DNA of 64,000 bases from Lagopus muta (lineage: Eukaryota > Chordata > Aves > Galliformes > Phasianidae): the NCBI RefSeq assembly GCF_023343835.1, contig NC_064437.1, forward strand, positions 16,239,501 to 16,303,500. Reading direction: 5' to 3'. Below are positions 61,801-64,000 of the stretch, one piece after another (position 1 is the stretch's first letter; each line of letters begins with the position of its first letter). The translations under genes were made by a program, and so were the position numbers. Below the pieces are notes generated by a model. The model was not told where the DNA came from. It saw nothing but the letters and a program-made list of their open reading frames with translations, and ran no database searches.

Positions 61801-64000
61801 TATCACAGCCTATTTTGTTGATTAAAAGAAAACATCATTGCAGCCATCACCAGTTATCTAGAAAACTGGTGAACATGAAGAATTAACTGTTTGACCTTCA
61901 AGCACTGAAATGCTGCTGCAACAACCACCCAACAATAGAGTACAGTCTAGCTTTATGTCTTGCACAGGTGAAGGCAAAATGATGAGCTACGTGAGTCCTG
62001 AAAAAATACTTTCAAAATCTTTCTGTTTCCCAGAATTAGGAACAGCCGATCTCTAGTGCAGTACAGTGTTTTGATATCAAGTATTTCACACTTACATTGC
62101 CACTGTAGTTATAACTGATGTCATAGTAGCACTGGTCTGACTCAAAACGACAACAGTGACCCACTGCACAGATTGTTAGGCATATTTAATTGAGCAGTAT
62201 TTCTTCATAAATAACTTAAAAGAGAAAGGTGAAAGATAACAAGCAGTACAACATTTATGTTTATGGTTCTGGATTGACAGAGCTGTTACCCCCCAGTACC
62301 TCTGAAGCTGTCATTCCACCTAGCCAGTGCTAACTGAAAAACAAACAAACCAAAGGACGCACAAGCCAGTAAAAAAGGTACAGTAGTGGAAAATTATAAT
62401 AAAAGCAGGTAGAACTTGGTCAACTACATACACAGTAGCCCCATGCATTTCACTTTTCATCCAGGGGCACACAGCATTTGATATTGCATAACAAGCTTCC
62501 CTCATTATTAAGAAACTGACTTATTTACATACCCCAGCTCTATTACTAACTTCCCAATTAAGTTCTCAGCTCACTTCTCATGCCTAGTTATCAGCTAAAA
62601 CCAGCTACTAATGGAAGGAGTTTGCCATTCCTTGCTGAAGTTGTTAACTTGCCCCTGTACATGGGTTTAAAGATGAATATCACAGATCCTTTACTGTGAC
62701 ACCTCTGCAATCTCAACCCTACTGTTCATTTCTCCTTCGTAACCACTGCCATATTTATCATGGTCACCTTCTGTCTTTTACACTTCCAAAAATCATCTTT
62801 GCTCAACTTCAAATCATTTACACTACTAAACTTCCAAGTAAGCAACTTTCATCTTATCTGATGAAGTACAACATATCTGGAACCATCCATTAAGCACTGC
62901 CTCCTTCCCATGCTTATTTGCTGGTAGCGGTTCCTATATTACAGCACTCAGATTCAGCCCCAAACGCTGAAGATGCCAAAGACCTTGCATAGAGTGAGAA
63001 AGAACACACTCATGCTTAAAACACACTCATTCCTACAAATATACTCCTTACCAATTATTGATCTACAATCCTGCAATTCATTCAACCAAAGCCAACAGGA
63101 TTTTCAATACATCTTAGCTCAAACTTCCTCAGTAGGTCTTCCACATACTTCAGATTTCTAGAACTAGAAGAGGATTAGGACTTCATTACTGAAGTTATTC
63201 TTTCCTCTAAACTTCCCAAAATACACACTTTATTCCTTCTAAAGAACCTTCTTTTCCCTTTAAGGCTCACAGTATACACATGGCCACGTACATGGCATCA
63301 CAGTCACCTGACATCTAACAGAGAAGTAGTATTAACAGAACTTTTACAGGTGCAGTATAAATATCATGGCAATATGATGTAACACTAAAATAATGTACAG
63401 CACAAAGAATAGCACAAGGCCATATGTTGCTTCATGTGCTACAAGAATCTAAACCTAGTTATTTGCTATAGCCTCACCTCAGTCAACTCAATCTTCTATT
63501 AAAAAGAAACATTCAAGGAAAAAGGATCGAGTCCCACAAAACCTTCATTTTATTGAAAAAGGAGAATCAGCCACCTATGAAGATGGAGGTCCCAGCTCTG
63601 CACCAGGTCTGTAACCCCACCATGCAGTTCTGATGCCAATTCATTAATCAGACATTAAAGACTAACATAATCAAATCACTGCAACTAGCAGAGTATATGA
63701 ACATTTACTTGAAGTTAAGAAACAAGTCACTTCAGTTCTGGGACATAACTACACAAATAGGAAACAGTCCCAGAGAAACAGTGTCAGGATGGTTAGGTCT
63801 ATAAAATTTTCATAGAGTTCTGGTCACTGAAGCAGCAGTCACAGCCTGCAACTCCATGCCACCAGGTACGCAGTAATTGCTGCTACTGATATTCTTGATT
63901 CATATCACAACTGGAATAAATTCACACAAAGTAATTATAGAAATGGAATACGTTTGTGGATACACTATAACACTTAAACCCACAGCTGCTCCTACAGGTA
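51161..64000 (-). other. ARHGAP29: ARHGAP29 5' intronic region; first coding exon not found
   Basis: I searched the minus strand for the N-terminal block known from human (DYIKELVNDIRKF and LLYLKEAIF) and found no equivalent, so the intron is probably over 12.8 kb and the start codon and promoter are beyond the right edge. There is no CpG island here. The stretch holds A tracts (51,868-51,885; 58,850-58,896), many short open frames, and a few exon-like segments listed as findings. No interspersed repeat family was recognised with confidence. Confidence 0.6.
58850..58910 (+). repeat. Long poly(A) tract with GAAA repeats
   Basis: There are 47 consecutive A from 58,850 to 58,896, then a GAAAGAAAGAAAAA microsatellite. 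It may be a simple repeat or a retroposon tail. I see no clear target-site duplication and no recognisable cDNA upstream on the plus strand. Confidence 0.8.

Larger units (their letters stand above)
26123..64000 (-). other. ARHGAP29: ARHGAP29 gene (3' 22 coding exons; 5' end outside)
   Basis: ARHGAP29/PARG1 is a GTPase-activating protein mainly for RhoA. It works downstream of Rap1 and Rasip1 in endothelial junctions and is implicated in cleft lip. Domain order read from the exons is an N-terminal helical segment, F-BAR (exons E5-E11 below), a Ser-rich linker, C1 zinc finger (E15-E16), RhoGAP (E16-E19), a variable linker (E20-E21) and a PDZ-binding tail (E22). The 22 exons give 1,279 complete codons before the stop, all phases consistent. 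Human is 1,261 in total, including about 70 N-terminal residues not found here, so the bird protein is longer, chiefly in the linker after RhoGAP. ARHGAP45 and GMIP share the architecture but not these sequences. Exon numbers E1-E22 count 5' to 3' inside this window. Confidence 0.95.

Noticed and set aside
51161..64000. Search for the divergently placed neighbour ABCD3
   Set aside because: No segment on either strand translated to ABCD3-like sequence; in human it lies well beyond the ARHGAP29 promoter.

Overview
The window is vertebrate nuclear DNA, almost certainly from a bird and most likely a galliform such as chicken. It is AT-rich, and short exons lie in long introns with GT-AG splice sites. 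The interspersed repeats are CR1 LINEs in both orientations and two fragments that match the Galluhop mariner of galliform genomes as I recall it. There are no operons, rRNA, tRNA or CRISPR arrays.

Two protein-coding genes fill the window. Both are on the minus strand, in the ABCA4-ARHGAP29 order known from human 1p22. (1) ABCA4, the photoreceptor flippase for N-retinylidene-phosphatidylethanolamine, occupies 1 to about 19,700. Exons 1 to 11 are all present, from the ATG at 19,653 to the exon 11 donor at 1,090, and the rest of the gene runs off the left edge. Ten of these 11 exons have exactly the human coding length; exon 8 is one codon shorter. (2) ARHGAP29 (PARG1), a RhoA-directed GTPase-activating protein with F-BAR, C1 and RhoGAP domains and a PDZ-binding C-terminus, occupies about 26,100 to beyond 51,160. 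I could place 22 coding exons, all in phase, ending in a stop at 26,503. The exon carrying the start codon and about the first 70 residues was not found between 51,161 and 64,000, so the promoter is probably beyond the right edge.

Layout: 1-1,089 ABCA4 intron 11; 1,090-19,653 ABCA4 exons 11 to 1, with a Galluhop remnant (about 2.64-3.04 kb), an old CR1/L3-like piece (about 5.93-6.27 kb) and two CR1 copies (9.47-9.99 and 11.41-11.55 kb); 19.7-26.1 kb the intergenic interval, with a CR1 at 21.3 kb and the window's only CpG island at about 24.95-25.44 kb; 26.1-51.2 kb ARHGAP29, with CR1 copies at 38.8, 46.7 and 49.5 kb and a Galluhop 5' end at 35.7 kb; 51.2-64 kb intronic sequence with long A tracts and several unexplained open frames.

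The two proteins do not act in one pathway. Their adjacency is conserved synteny; the human cleft-lip association signal within ABCA4 is usually attributed to ARHGAP29 regulation, so ABCA4 introns are plausible homes for ARHGAP29 enhancers. No wholly new system is evident. The points most worth a second look are the orphan CpG island with a possible distal ABCA4 first exon, shifted N-glycosylation sites in the ABCA4 exocytoplasmic domain, G-quadruplex motifs in ARHGAP29 introns, and a few exon-like open frames in the last 13 kb.
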